DNA of 64,000 nt from Cryobacterium sp. MP_M3 (GTDB lineage Bacteria > Actinomycetota > Actinomycetes > Actinomycetales > Microbacteriaceae), in NCBI RefSeq assembly GCF_015752155.1, contig NZ_JADOVI010000009.1, positions 1 to 64,000 on the forward strand. Reading direction: 5' to 3'. Below the pieces are notes generated by a model. It did no database searches. It was not told the origin of the DNA and was given only the letters and a program-made list of their open reading frames with translations. The translations under genes and the position numbers were made by a program. Position 1 is the stretch's first letter. Each line of letters begins with the position of its first letter. Below, in pieces: positions 1-8,034 of this stretch.

Positions 1-1
1 C

Positions 2-76
2 TGGTACGACCCGAAACAAAACTGGCACCCCGCCAACCAGAACCGCGCCCGCACGGCCAGCACAACCCGGCCCTGA
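2..76 (+). CDS. C-terminal end of an unidentified protein (truncated by window edge)
   Basis: An open frame enters from the left edge and gives 24 residues (WYDPKQNWHPANQNRARTAS then TTRP) before a TGA at 74-76. The Asn/Gln/Arg-rich tail has no recognisable motif. It could be the end of an HNH/DUF222-type protein like the one at 30-32 kb, but the two tails are not visibly alike, so no function is given. That this frame is coding is itself uncertain. Confidence 0.3.
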   Translation, partial: WYDPKQNWHPANQNRARTASTTRP

Positions 77-87
77 CCCCCGGTCAC

Positions 88-235
88 GGGGTCTCTGGGT
101 CTCGGGTCGGGGTACCGGGTCTGGGGTCTGGGGTCTCGGGTCTCGGGTCTCGACAAGCTCGACCACCGACGGTTCGACCACCGACGGTTCGACCACCGAC
201 GGTTCGACCACCGACGGCTCGACCGACGGCGGTTC
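88..235. repeat. Two adjacent tandem-repeat tracts in an intergenic spacer
   Basis: Positions 88-152 hold degenerate copies of a heptamer (GGGTCTC/GGGTCTG). Positions 161-235 hold five copies of a 15-base unit GACCACCGACGGTTC, four nearly perfect and the last degenerate. The junction (145-164) reads GGGTCTCGACAAGCTCGACC; the same 20 bases occur in inverse orientation at 30044-30063. The spacer from 77 to 288 has no convincing gene. Confidence 0.85.
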
Positions 236-288
236 AACCACCCGGGGTTCGCTTCGACCACGGCGAACCGGCGGCCCGGCCGTGACGA

Positions 289-723
289 TCAGCGGCCGGC
301 CGGAACTGCAGTGGCCTGCGCCGGAGTGACCCGGGTCGGCCGGGTCGCCGCTTTCGCCACACAGGCGGGCATCGCGGACACGGCCGGGTGCTCCCGGCGG
401 CGATACGCGCTCGGCGTCTCGCCGACGAGCTCGGAGAACCGTGAACTGAACGAACCGAGCGACGTGGAGCCGACTGCCAGACACGCGTCGGTCACGCTCG
501 TCCCGGCCCGGAGCAGGGCCATGGCCCGTTCGATCCGTCGCGTCATCAGGTAGTTATAAGGGGTCTCGCCGTAGGCGGCGCGGAACTGCCGTGAGAAGTG
601 CGCCGGCGACATGAGGGCGCGGGCGGCCATCGTCGGCACGTCCAGGGGGAGGGCGTAGTCCCGGTCGATCATGTCCCGCGCCCGCCGCAGGTACGCGAGG
701 TCGACGAGTCGTTCGGGGTTCAT
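289..723 (-). CDS. AraC-family transcriptional regulator (DNA-binding domain only)
   Basis: This 144-residue protein is essentially a bare AraC/XylS DNA-binding domain. The first helix-turn-helix lies around residues 25-52 (VPTMAARALMSPAHFSRQFR). The second lies around 74-97, with the family pattern GSTSLGSFSSRFSELVGETPSAYRR near residues 86-110. There is no sensor domain in front, so ligand input, if any, must come from elsewhere. The last 35 residues are Ala/Pro/Thr-rich and probably disordered. It is read divergently from the Pls-like synthetase with about 165 bases between the starts, so it may control that gene; this is inference from position. The family assignment is firm, the target is not. 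Confidence 0.85.
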   Translation of the reverse strand: MNPERLVDLAYLRRARDMIDRDYALPLDVPTMAARALMSPAHFSRQFRAAYGETPYNYLMTRRIERAMALLRAGTSVTDACLAVGSTSLGSFSSRFSELVGETPSAYRRREHPAVSAMPACVAKAATRPTRVTPAQATAVPAGR

Positions 724-888
724 GAGAGTGAAAGTAGCATTCGCCGGCGGGGCAGGGAAGAGGCGCCGGGCCGGCCCGGGCGGCGGCCTGGACTCGTGCC
801 GACACAGTTTCCCTGCCGGTCACCTGCGGGCTCTAAACTGGGGCATCGCGTCGCGGGACCGCCACTCCGCCGCGGACGAGGAGCCTGC

Positions 889-3800
889 GTGACCCAGATC
901 CAGCCCGACCAGAACGTGCTCGCGGCCGGAACGAAAGCCGCGCCGGTGCGTACCCTCGTCGATATCCTCGTCGAGACGGCGTCCGCCCACCCGAGCGCGC
1001 TCGCGCTCGAGGACCAGGACGGCGCCGTCAGCTACCGCGAACTCATGCGCCTGGTCTCCGAGCAGGCTGGGGAACTGAGCGCGTCTGGGGTGCGCCGGGG
1101 CGACAAGGTCGGCATCCGGATTCCGTCCGGCACCCGCGAACTCTACGTCTCCATCCTCGCCACCCTCGTCGTCGGGGCCGCGTACGTGCCGGTCGACGCC
1201 GACGACCCGGAGGAACGTGCCCGGCTCGTCTTCGGCGAGGCCCGGGTCATCGGGGTCGTCGGACGGGCCGGCCGGTTCGAACTTGCCGACACCGTCGACG
1301 AGGCGACGCTGGCCGAACGACCGCTGCCACCGGGGGACGACCTGGCGCTGGCCCACGCGCCCGGGGTCATCCCCACCCCGGACGACGACGCCTGGGTCAT
1401 CTTCACCTCGGGGTCGACCGGGGTGCCCAAGGGCGTCGCCGTGACCCACCGGTCGGCGGCGGCGTTCGTCGACGCCGAGGCCGGGCTTTTCCTCCGCTCC
1501 GAACCGATCGGGACCGCCGACCGGGTGCTGGCCGGCCTGTCGGTGGCCTTCGACGCCTCCTGCGAGGAGATGTGGCTGGCCTGGCGCTACGGCGCCTGCC
1601 TCGTCACGGCTCCCCGCTCACTCGTGCGATCCGGCGCCGACCTCGGGCCATGGCTGATCGCCCACGGCGTGACGGTGGTGTCGACGGTGCCCACCCTCGC
1701 CGCGCTCTGGCCGGACGAAGCCCTCGAGCAGGTGCGGCTGCTCATCTTCGGCGGCGAGGCCTGCCCGCCGGAGCTCTCCGCCCGTCTGGTCGCCCCCGGA
1801 CGCGAGGTCTGGAACACCTACGGACCGACCGAGGCCACCGTCGTGGCCTGCGCCGCGCTGATGGACGGAACCGACCCGGTACGGATCGGGCTTCCGCTCC
1901 ACGGCTGGGACCTCGCCGTCGTGGATGCCGCCGGCACCCGGGTGGTGCACGGCGGCACCGGCGAACTCATCATCGGCGGCGTCGGGCTGGCCCGCTACCT
2001 GGACCCGGCCAAGGACGCGGAGAAGTACGCCCCGCACGCGGGGCTCGGCTGGGAACGCGCCTACCGGAGCGGCGACCTGGTGCGGTTCGAGCGGGAAGGC
2101 CTGGTGTTCGTCGGCCGCGCCGACGACCAGGTGAAGCTCGGCGGCCGGCGGATCGAACTCGGCGAGGTCGAGGCGGCCCTGCGTTCGCTGCCCGACGTGG
2201 CCGGCGCGGCCGCGGTCGTGCAGAAGACCCCCGCCGGAAACCAGGTGCTCGTCGGCTACCTCGCCCTCGCTGACGGGGCGACCTTCGACCGGGCGGCAGC
2301 CACCGACCGGCTCCGTGAGGCACTCCCGGCCGCGCTCGTGCCGCTGATCGCCCTCGTCGACGAGCTCCCCACTCGCATCTCCGGCAAGGTCGACAAGGCC
2401 GCGCTGCCGTGGCCTCTCCCGGCCACCAGCGGAGGGGAGGCCGCCCCGTTGACCCCCACGGCGGCCTGGCTGGCCGGGCATTGGGCCGCGATCCTCGGCG
2501 TTCCGGTCGACGGGCCCGACGCCGACTTCTTCGGCCACGGCGGCGGGTCGCTCTCCGCCGCCCAGTTCGTCTCCGCCATCCGGGAGCGCTACCCCGATAC
2601 GCGCATCTCCGACGTCTACGACCATCCCCGGATCGGCGCCCTCGCCGAGGAGCTCGACGCCAGGGTGCCCCCGGCGCCGACGATCGTGCGCGAGGTCCTC
2701 CCGGTGCCCGCGCGCAGCCGGATCGCCCAGACGCTGCTCGGCATCCCTCTGCACGTTCTCGTCGGCGCGCGCTGGCTCGTCTTCCTCGCCGTGGCGAACA
2801 ACCTGCTCGCGGCCTGGGCTGGGGCGACGTTCGCGCCGACCATCTCCTGGTGGTGGGTCGCCCTCGGTTTCCTGCTCTTCGTCACCCCGCCCGGAAAGAT
2901 GGCCATCTCCGTCGTCGCCGCGAGGCTGCTGCTGCGCGGCGTGGAACCGGGGGACTACCCGCGGGGCGGATCCGTTCACCTGCGCCTGTGGCTGGCCGAA
3001 CAGGTCGCGTTGCTCGTCGACGCGGCCAGCCTGGCCGGGGCGCCGTGGATCAGCTACTACGCCCGCGCCCTCGGCGCGGAGGTCGGCGAGGACGTCGATC
3101 TCCACGCGCTCCCCCCGGTCACGGGGATGCTGACCATCGGCGCCCGCGCGGCCGTCGAACCGGAGACCGACCTGGCCGGCTACTGGCTCGACGGGGACGT
3201 GCTCCGGCTCGGACGGGTGCAGGTCGGCGCCGAGGCGACCATCGGTGCGCGCAGCACCCTGCTCGGCGGTGCCCGGATCGGCGCCGGCGCCGTGATCGAA
3301 CCGGGTGCCGCCGTCTCCGGCGAGGTGCCCGACGGTGAACGGTGGGCCGGATCGCCGGCCGTGCGGGTCGGTGCGGCCCGCGGGTCGTGGCCGGCCGAGC
3401 GTCCGCCGCGGGCCCGCCGCTGGCTGATCGCGTTCGCGGCAGGGGCGGTCGGCATGACCGCCATCCCGGCCGTGGCCGCCGGGCTCGGCGTGCTGGTGGT
3501 GGGCGCCGCCGTGGGCGACGCTGCGACACTCGCCGATGCGCTCTGGCGGGCCGCCTGGGCCACCCCGCTCGCCGTCGTGGTCGCCGGACTGGTCTACGCG
3601 ACGCTGGTCGTCGCCACGGTGCGGCTGGTCGGAGTCGGCCTCCGGGAGGGGTACTACCCGGTGCGCAGCCGGATCGGCTGGCAGGTCTGGATGACCGAAC
3701 GCATCCTCGACGGCGCACGCACCCTGCTGTTCCCCATCTACGCGAGCCTGCTCACCCCGGTCTGGCTGCGCCTGCTCGGTGCCAGGGTCGGCGCCGGGGT

Positions 3801-4815
3801 CGAGGCGTCGACCGTGCTGCTGATCCCGTCGCTGACCACCATCGCCCCGGCCGCCTTCCTCGCCGACGACACCATGGTGGCCTGCTACGAGCTCGGCGGA
3901 GGCTGGCTGCGCATCGGCCGGGCCAAGGTCGGACGAAGGGCGTTCCTCGGCAACAGCGGCATCGCCGGCCCGGGTCGCACGGTTCCCCGCAACGGGCTCG
4001 TCGCCGTGCTCTCCTCCACGCCGCGCAAGGCCAAGCGCGGCTCGTCCTGGCTGGGCAACCCGCCCGAGCGGCTGCGGCGAACCGTGACGGATGTCGACGA
4101 GGCCCGCACCTTCCTGCCGCCGGTCCGCCTGCGCACCGCCCGTGCCCTCTGGGAGGTGTTGCGGATCGTGCCGGTGATCGTCACGGCCCTGATCGCGCTC
4201 GGCGTGCTGGCCGCCCTCGACGGGCTGTGGCTCAGCCTCGGCCTCGGCTGGACGGTCGCGCTGTCGGGGATCGTCATGCTCGGCGCCGGCGCCGTCGCCG
4301 CCGGGGTCACGACGGTGGCCAAGTGGAGCCTGGTCGGACGGATCGACGCGACCGAGCATCCGCTCTGGTCGTCCTTCATCTGGCGCAACGAAGTCTCGGA
4401 CTGCTTCGTCGAGATGGTGGCCCGGCCCTGGTTCGCCGCCAAGGCCGCCGGAACCCCGGTGCTCTCGGTCTGGCTGCGCAGCCTCGGCGCCCGGATCGGC
4501 CACGGGGTGTGGTGCGAGACCTACTGGCTGCCCGAGGCCGACCTGGTCAGCATCGACGACGGGGCGAGCGTCAACCGGGGCTGCGTGGTGCAGACCCACC
4601 TGTTCCACGACCGGATCATGCAGCTCGACCGGGTGCATCTCGGTGCCGGCTCGACCCTCGGCCCGCACAGCGTCATCCTCCCGGCCGCGGCCGTGGACGA
4701 GGGGGCCACCGTCGGGCCTGCCTCCCTGGTGATGCGCGGCGAACGCGTGCCGGCCGGGTCGCTCTGGGCAGGGAACCCCATTTCGCCCTGGTACCAGCCG
4801 CCGTGGCAGACTTGA
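889..4815 (+). CDS. Pls/PosA-family single-module peptide synthetase (epsilon-poly-lysine synthetase-like)
   Basis: The 1308-residue protein has the architecture of Streptomyces albulus Pls: an adenylation domain (about 20-515), a carrier domain, then six membrane helices alternating with three soluble repeat domains. Core motifs visible are A3 IFTSGSTGVPKG (171-182), A4 FDASCEEMW (221-229), A5 NTYGPTE (309-315), then YRSGDLV, VKLGGRRIELGEVE and RISGKVDKAALP. The carrier motif FFGHGGGSL puts the phosphopantetheine on Ser554. Helix pairs lie near 626-672, 844-915 and 1087-1145, and left-handed beta-helix (hexapeptide-like) segments near 748-815, 955-1065 and 1185-1300. Pls enzymes of this type polymerise one amino acid iteratively at the membrane. 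There is no condensation or thioesterase domain. GTG 889 was chosen because GAGGAG lies just upstream and Pls homology begins here. An M1 peptidase and a Sfp-type transferase follow. The polymerised substrate is not established. Confidence 0.88.
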   Translation: MTQIQPDQNVLAAGTKAAPVRTLVDILVETASAHPSALALEDQDGAVSYRELMRLVSEQAGELSASGVRRGDKVGIRIPSGTRELYVSILATLVVGAAYVPVDADDPEERARLVFGEARVIGVVGRAGRFELADTVDEATLAERPLPPGDDLALAHAPGVIPTPDDDAWVIFTSGSTGVPKGVAVTHRSAAAFVDAEAGLFLRSEPIGTADRVLAGLSVAFDASCEEMWLAWRYGACLVTAPRSLVRSGADLGPWLIAHGVTVVSTVPTLAALWPDEALEQVRLLIFGGEACPPELSARLVAPGREVWNTYGPTEATVVACAALMDGTDPVRIGLPLHGWDLAVVDAAGTRVVHGGTGELIIGGVGLARYLDPAKDAEKYAPHAGLGWERAYRSGDLVRFEREGLVFVGRADDQVKLGGRRIELGEVEAALRSLPDVAGAAAVVQKTPAGNQVLVGYLALADGATFDRAAATDRLREALPAALVPLIALVDELPTRISGKVDKAALPWPLPATSGGEAAPLTPTAAWLAGHWAAILGVPVDGPDADFFGHGGGSLSAAQFVSAIRERYPDTRISDVYDHPRIGALAEELDARVPPAPTIVREVLPVPARSRIAQTLLGIPLHVLVGARWLVFLAVANNLLAAWAGATFAPTISWWWVALGFLLFVTPPGKMAISVVAARLLLRGVEPGDYPRGGSVHLRLWLAEQVALLVDAASLAGAPWISYYARALGAEVGEDVDLHALPPVTGMLTIGARAAVEPETDLAGYWLDGDVLRLGRVQVGAEATIGARSTLLGGARIGAGAVIEPGAAVSGEVPDGERWAGSPAVRVGAARGSWPAERPPRARRWLIAFAAGAVGMTAIPAVAAGLGVLVVGAAVGDAATLADALWRAAWATPLAVVVAGLVYATLVVATVRLVGVGLREGYYPVRSRIGWQVWMTERILDGARTLLFPIYASLLTPVWLRLLGARVGAGVEASTVLLIPSLTTIAPAAFLADDTMVACYELGGGWLRIGRAKVGRRAFLGNSGIAGPGRTVPRNGLVAVLSSTPRKAKRGSSWLGNPPERLRRTVTDVDEARTFLPPVRLRTARALWEVLRIVPVIVTALIALGVLAALDGLWLSLGLGWTVALSGIVMLGAGAVAAGVTTVAKWSLVGRIDATEHPLWSSFIWRNEVSDCFVEMVARPWFAAKAAGTPVLSVWLRSLGARIGHGVWCETYWLPEADLVSIDDGASVNRGCVVQTHLFHDRIMQLDRVHLGAGSTLGPHSVILPAAAVDEGATVGPASLVMRGERVPAGSLWAGNPISPWYQPPWQT

Positions 4816-4823
4816 TCCCCATC

Positions 4824-6152
4824 ATGCCTCAAACCCTGCTCCCGACCTTCGGCTCGGCGTCCGCCGGCGACGCCTACCTTCCCTCGAACGGGAACGGCGG
4901 CTACCGTGCCGTGCACTACGACCTCGACCTCGACTACCGGGTGGCCACGAACCAGCTTCGGGCGACCGCGACCATCACGGCCGTGGCCTCGATGCGGCTC
5001 GATCGGTTCAGCCTCGATTTCGACGGGCTCAGCGTCGACCGGGTCACCGTCGACGGGGTCAGGCCGCGAAAGGTCTCCCAGTCGGCGCGCAAGCTCACGA
5101 TCACCGCGGCGACCACGATCGAGGCCGGCCAGCGGTTCGAGGTGACCGTGCGGTACCGGGGGGCGCCGCATCCGCTGCGCAGCATCTGGGGTGAGGTCGG
5201 CTGGGAGGAACTGGACGACGGCGTGCTCGTGGCGAGCCAGCCGACCGGCGCTGCCTCCTGGTTCCCGTGCAACGATCACCCGAGCAACAAGGCCTCCTTC
5301 CGGCTCCGGGTGACCTGCGAGGACCCGTACACGGTCGTCGCCAACGGGAACCTGGTCTCCCGGTCGTCCCGCTCGGGGCGCACCTCGTGGACCTTCGTGG
5401 TGGTCGAGCCGATGGCCACCTACCTGGCCTCCGTGCTGATCGGCCGGTACCGCCGCACCGACGTGGCCGCGGCCCCGGTCGCCCAGCGGATCTTCTTCCC
5501 GGCCAACCTCGCCCACGAGACCAGCGTCGACTTCGGCCGGCTGGGCGAAATGATCTCCCTGTTCAGCGGCCTGTTCGGGCCGTACCCGTTCGACACGTAC
5601 TCGGTCGTCGTCACCGACGACGAACTCGAGATCCCGCTCGAAGCCCACGGCCTGGCCGTCTTCGGCCGCAACCACGTGGACGGGCTGCACGGCAGCGACC
5701 GGCTGATCGCGCACGAACTCGCCCACCAGTGGTTCGGCAACAGCCTGACCGTCGGGCTCTGGAAGGACATCTGGCTGCACGAGGGGTTCGCCTGCTACGC
5801 CGAATGGCTCTGGGCGGAGGCCAGCGGCGGCCGCACGGCCGACGAGAGCGCCGCTTGGTACCGGGCCAAGGTCGACGCGTTGCCGCGCGACATCATCGTG
5901 GGCGACCCGGGCCCGCACGACATGTTCGACGACCGGGTCTACAAGCGCGGCGCCCTGGCCCTGCACGCGTTGCGGCGGGCGCTCGGCAACGACGCTTTCT
6001 TCGGGGCGGTGCGCGCGTACACCAGGGAACGACGGCACGGCTCGGTGTCGACCGGCGACTTCGTCGAGTTCTTCACCGTGCACACGGGCAGCGGTGAGGT
6101 TCACCGCATCATCGACCGCTGGCTGTTCCGCACCGCACTGCCCAAGCTCTGA
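4824..6152 (+). CDS. M1-family zinc metallopeptidase (aminopeptidase N-like, short form)
   Basis: A 442-residue gluzincin aminopeptidase. The zinc site HELAH is at 297-301 with the distal ligand Glu320 in WLHEGFACYAEW, giving the M1 spacing HExxH-(18)-E. A Tyr in DRVYKRGAL fits the catalytic Tyr. The usual GxMEN substrate loop reads IPLEAHG, keeping the Glu. The protein stops after the catalytic region and lacks the large C-terminal helical domain of PepN. No signal peptide is seen, so a cytoplasmic location is likely. The ATG at 4824 is 8 bases after the synthetase stop; an in-frame GTG at 4803 would overlap it. Tight coupling suggests it acts with the synthetase product, for example trimming or degrading the polymer, but this is inference. 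Confidence 0.9.
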   Translation: MPQTLLPTFGSASAGDAYLPSNGNGGYRAVHYDLDLDYRVATNQLRATATITAVASMRLDRFSLDFDGLSVDRVTVDGVRPRKVSQSARKLTITAATTIEAGQRFEVTVRYRGAPHPLRSIWGEVGWEELDDGVLVASQPTGAASWFPCNDHPSNKASFRLRVTCEDPYTVVANGNLVSRSSRSGRTSWTFVVVEPMATYLASVLIGRYRRTDVAAAPVAQRIFFPANLAHETSVDFGRLGEMISLFSGLFGPYPFDTYSVVVTDDELEIPLEAHGLAVFGRNHVDGLHGSDRLIAHELAHQWFGNSLTVGLWKDIWLHEGFACYAEWLWAEASGGRTADESAAWYRAKVDALPRDIIVGDPGPHDMFDDRVYKRGALALHALRRALGNDAFFGAVRAYTRERRHGSVSTGDFVEFFTVHTGSGEVHRIIDRWLFRTALPKL

Positions 6153-6170
6153 CCGGGCCACGGCCGCGGG

Positions 6171-6890
6171 TCAGTCCGGCGGTTCGGCGGCCTCGGTCAC
6201 GGGCTGCGTCAGGCCGCGGATGCGCCCCGTCGGGAGCACCCGCACGGCCGGCTCGGCCGCGGTGAACACGGCGACCGTGCCCGCCAGGCCGGGCCCGGCA
6301 TCGAAGGCGGCGAGCCGGGGGAGGACGCGGGGGAGTGCGTGGCCGGGCTGGGCCCTGAGATGCGGGTGCACCTCTCCCGGCCGCGGGAGGCGGACGGTGA
6401 GCGTTCTCGGGTCTTCCCGGAGGCCGACCCCGACCGCCTTGAGCGCGGCCTCCTTGCCGGTCCAGATCTCCGCGCGGGCCCGGGCGGCGTCCCCGGCCGG
6501 CAGCTCGGCCAGTGCGGCGAGCTCGACCGGGTTGAAGGCTACGTCGTCGAAACCGGCGCGGCCGACCGCATCGACGCTCTCGATGTCGATCCCGACGGGG
6601 CCGGCGAACGAGAGCGCGACCCCGACGGTGGCTCCCGCCCGGCTGAGGCTGACGTCGAGCCGGCGTCCGGTGCCGGACGTGCCGCCCGCCGCGATGCCGG
6701 CCCCGCGGACGAACGGCCGGCCGTGGTCGGCGCCGCCGCAGGTCGGGCAGCGCCGGTCGAGCGACAGGGTGCTGGGGACGGAACCGAGAACCCAGCCGGC
6801 GGCGGCCAGCAGGAAGGCGCGGTCGGCGGCATCCGTCTCGCCGCGCGGCCCCACGACGACGAAGACATCGGGCGTTCGCTCGTCAGTCAC
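6171..6890 (-). CDS. 4'-phosphopantetheinyl transferase (Sfp type)
   Basis: The 239-residue protein moves phosphopantetheine from CoA to the serine of carrier domains. Family motifs are GIDIE at 100-104 (Mg-binding acidic residues) and WTGKEAALKA at 143-152. An N-terminal CPTCGGADHGRP segment (48-59) is typical of actinobacterial Sfp-like enzymes. It starts with GTG and runs towards the peptidase gene, ending 18 bases from it. Its likely client is the carrier domain (Ser554) of the synthetase two genes away, since no other carrier protein gene is in the window. A housekeeping AcpS elsewhere would serve fatty acid synthesis. Confidence 0.9.
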   Translation of the reverse strand: MTDERTPDVFVVVGPRGETDAADRAFLLAAAGWVLGSVPSTLSLDRRCPTCGGADHGRPFVRGAGIAAGGTSGTGRRLDVSLSRAGATVGVALSFAGPVGIDIESVDAVGRAGFDDVAFNPVELAALAELPAGDAARARAEIWTGKEAALKAVGVGLREDPRTLTVRLPRPGEVHPHLRAQPGHALPRVLPRLAAFDAGPGLAGTVAVFTAAEPAVRVLPTGRIRGLTQPVTEAAEPPD

Positions 6891-6979
6891 GCCCCCACGC
6901 TAGCGGGCGGATCGGGCCGTGTCCTGCACTTCCCCGCTCGCCCCGGTGCGACACTGGAACCTGCACACGAGGAGAACCG

Positions 6980-7996
6980 ATGGCACTGATCGACAACGCG
7001 ATCTACGTGGACGGCCACCGGGCCGCGACCCCGAAGACGCTGGACGAGACCTACGAGGTCATGAAGGCGAACAACGGATTCGCCTGGATCGGCATGTACC
7101 GGCCGTCGGAGCGGGAGGTGCGCTCGGTCGCGGCCGAGTTCAGCCTGCACCACCTGGCCGTCGAGGACGCCCTCAAGGGTCACCAGCGCGCCAAGCTCGA
7201 GCGCTTCGACGACATCCTGTTCGTGGTGCTGCGCCCGGCCCGCTACATCGACGACGAGGAACGGGTCGAATTCGGCGAACTTCACGTGTTCGTCGGACCG
7301 GACTTCGTCGTCACGATCCGCCACGCCGAATCCCCGAACCTGGCCAAGGTGCGCGAACGGATGGAGTCGACCCCCGAACTGCTGGCGTTCGGCCCTGAGG
7401 CGGTGCTCTACGCCATCCTCGACCAGATCGTCGACGAGTACGGTCCCGTCGTCGCGGGCCTCGAAAACGACATCGACGAGATCGAGGACCAGCTTTTCGA
7501 CGGGGACCAGAAGGTCTCCCGGCGCATCTACGCGCTCTCCCGTGAGGTGATCGAGTTCCAGCGGGCCACCCAGCCGTTGGTCGGCATGCTCGAGGCTCTC
7601 CAGCGCGGCTTCGGCAAGTACAGCGTCGACGTCGAACTGCACCACCACCTCCGGGACGTGCTCGACCACACCCTGCGCGTCGCCGAGCGCGGCGACGCGT
7701 TCCGGCAACTCCTCGACAACGCCCTGATCGTGCACAGCACCCTCGTCACCCAGCGGCAGAATGACGAGACCCGGCGGCTCTCCGAGACCAGCCTGGCCCA
7801 GAGCGAGGAAGTCAAGAAGATCTCCAGCTGGGCGGCCATTCTGTTCGCGCCCACCCTCGTCGGCACGATCTACGGCATGAACTTCACCCATATGCCCGAG
7901 CTGAAATGGGTGTTCGGTTATCCGTTCGCGCTCGGGCTCATGGTGGCGATGGGGTTCGGCCTCTACTGGGTCTTCAAGAAGAACGGCTGGCTCTAG
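6980..7996 (+). CDS. corA: Magnesium/cobalt transporter CorA
   Basis: A 338-residue CorA-family channel. The long cytoplasmic N-terminal domain is followed by two C-terminal membrane helices; the signature YGMNF (with THMPEL after it) closes the first one and forms the pore entrance. Length agrees with the family. An AGGAG-like site precedes the ATG. The protein ends NGWL and the stop codon lies inside a CTCTAG hexamer array. Confidence 0.95.
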   Translation: MALIDNAIYVDGHRAATPKTLDETYEVMKANNGFAWIGMYRPSEREVRSVAAEFSLHHLAVEDALKGHQRAKLERFDDILFVVLRPARYIDDEERVEFGELHVFVGPDFVVTIRHAESPNLAKVRERMESTPELLAFGPEAVLYAILDQIVDEYGPVVAGLENDIDEIEDQLFDGDQKVSRRIYALSREVIEFQRATQPLVGMLEALQRGFGKYSVDVELHHHLRDVLDHTLRVAERGDAFRQLLDNALIVHSTLVTQRQNDETRRLSETSLAQSEEVKKISSWAAILFAPTLVGTIYGMNFTHMPELKWVFGYPFALGLMVAMGFGLYWVFKKNGWL

Positions 7997-8026
7997 CTCT
8001 AGCTCTAGCTCTAGCTCTAGCTCTGA
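7991..8026. repeat. Hexanucleotide tandem array across the corA stop codon
   Basis: Five exact CTCTAG units run from 7991 to 8020, followed by CTCTGA. The corA stop is the TAG at 7994-7996, and every following unit repeats an in-frame stop. The convergent deaminase gene ends 9 bases further on. Confidence 0.9.
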
Positions 8027-8034
8027 GTCGAGGT

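Noticed and set aside
161..235. A CRISPR array at the 15-base repeats
   Set aside because: Units are directly adjacent without spacers and too short; no cas gene is present.
1618..4668. A 1016-residue open frame antisense to the Pls-like synthetase
   Set aside because: Composition is Gly/Arg/Asp/Pro-rich without any domain; it is the codon-position shadow typical of high-GC genes.
3342..4823. A long N-terminal extension of the M1 peptidase frame
   Set aside because: It overlaps the synthetase in another frame and is Arg-rich with no homology; M1 similarity starts after the ATG at 4824.
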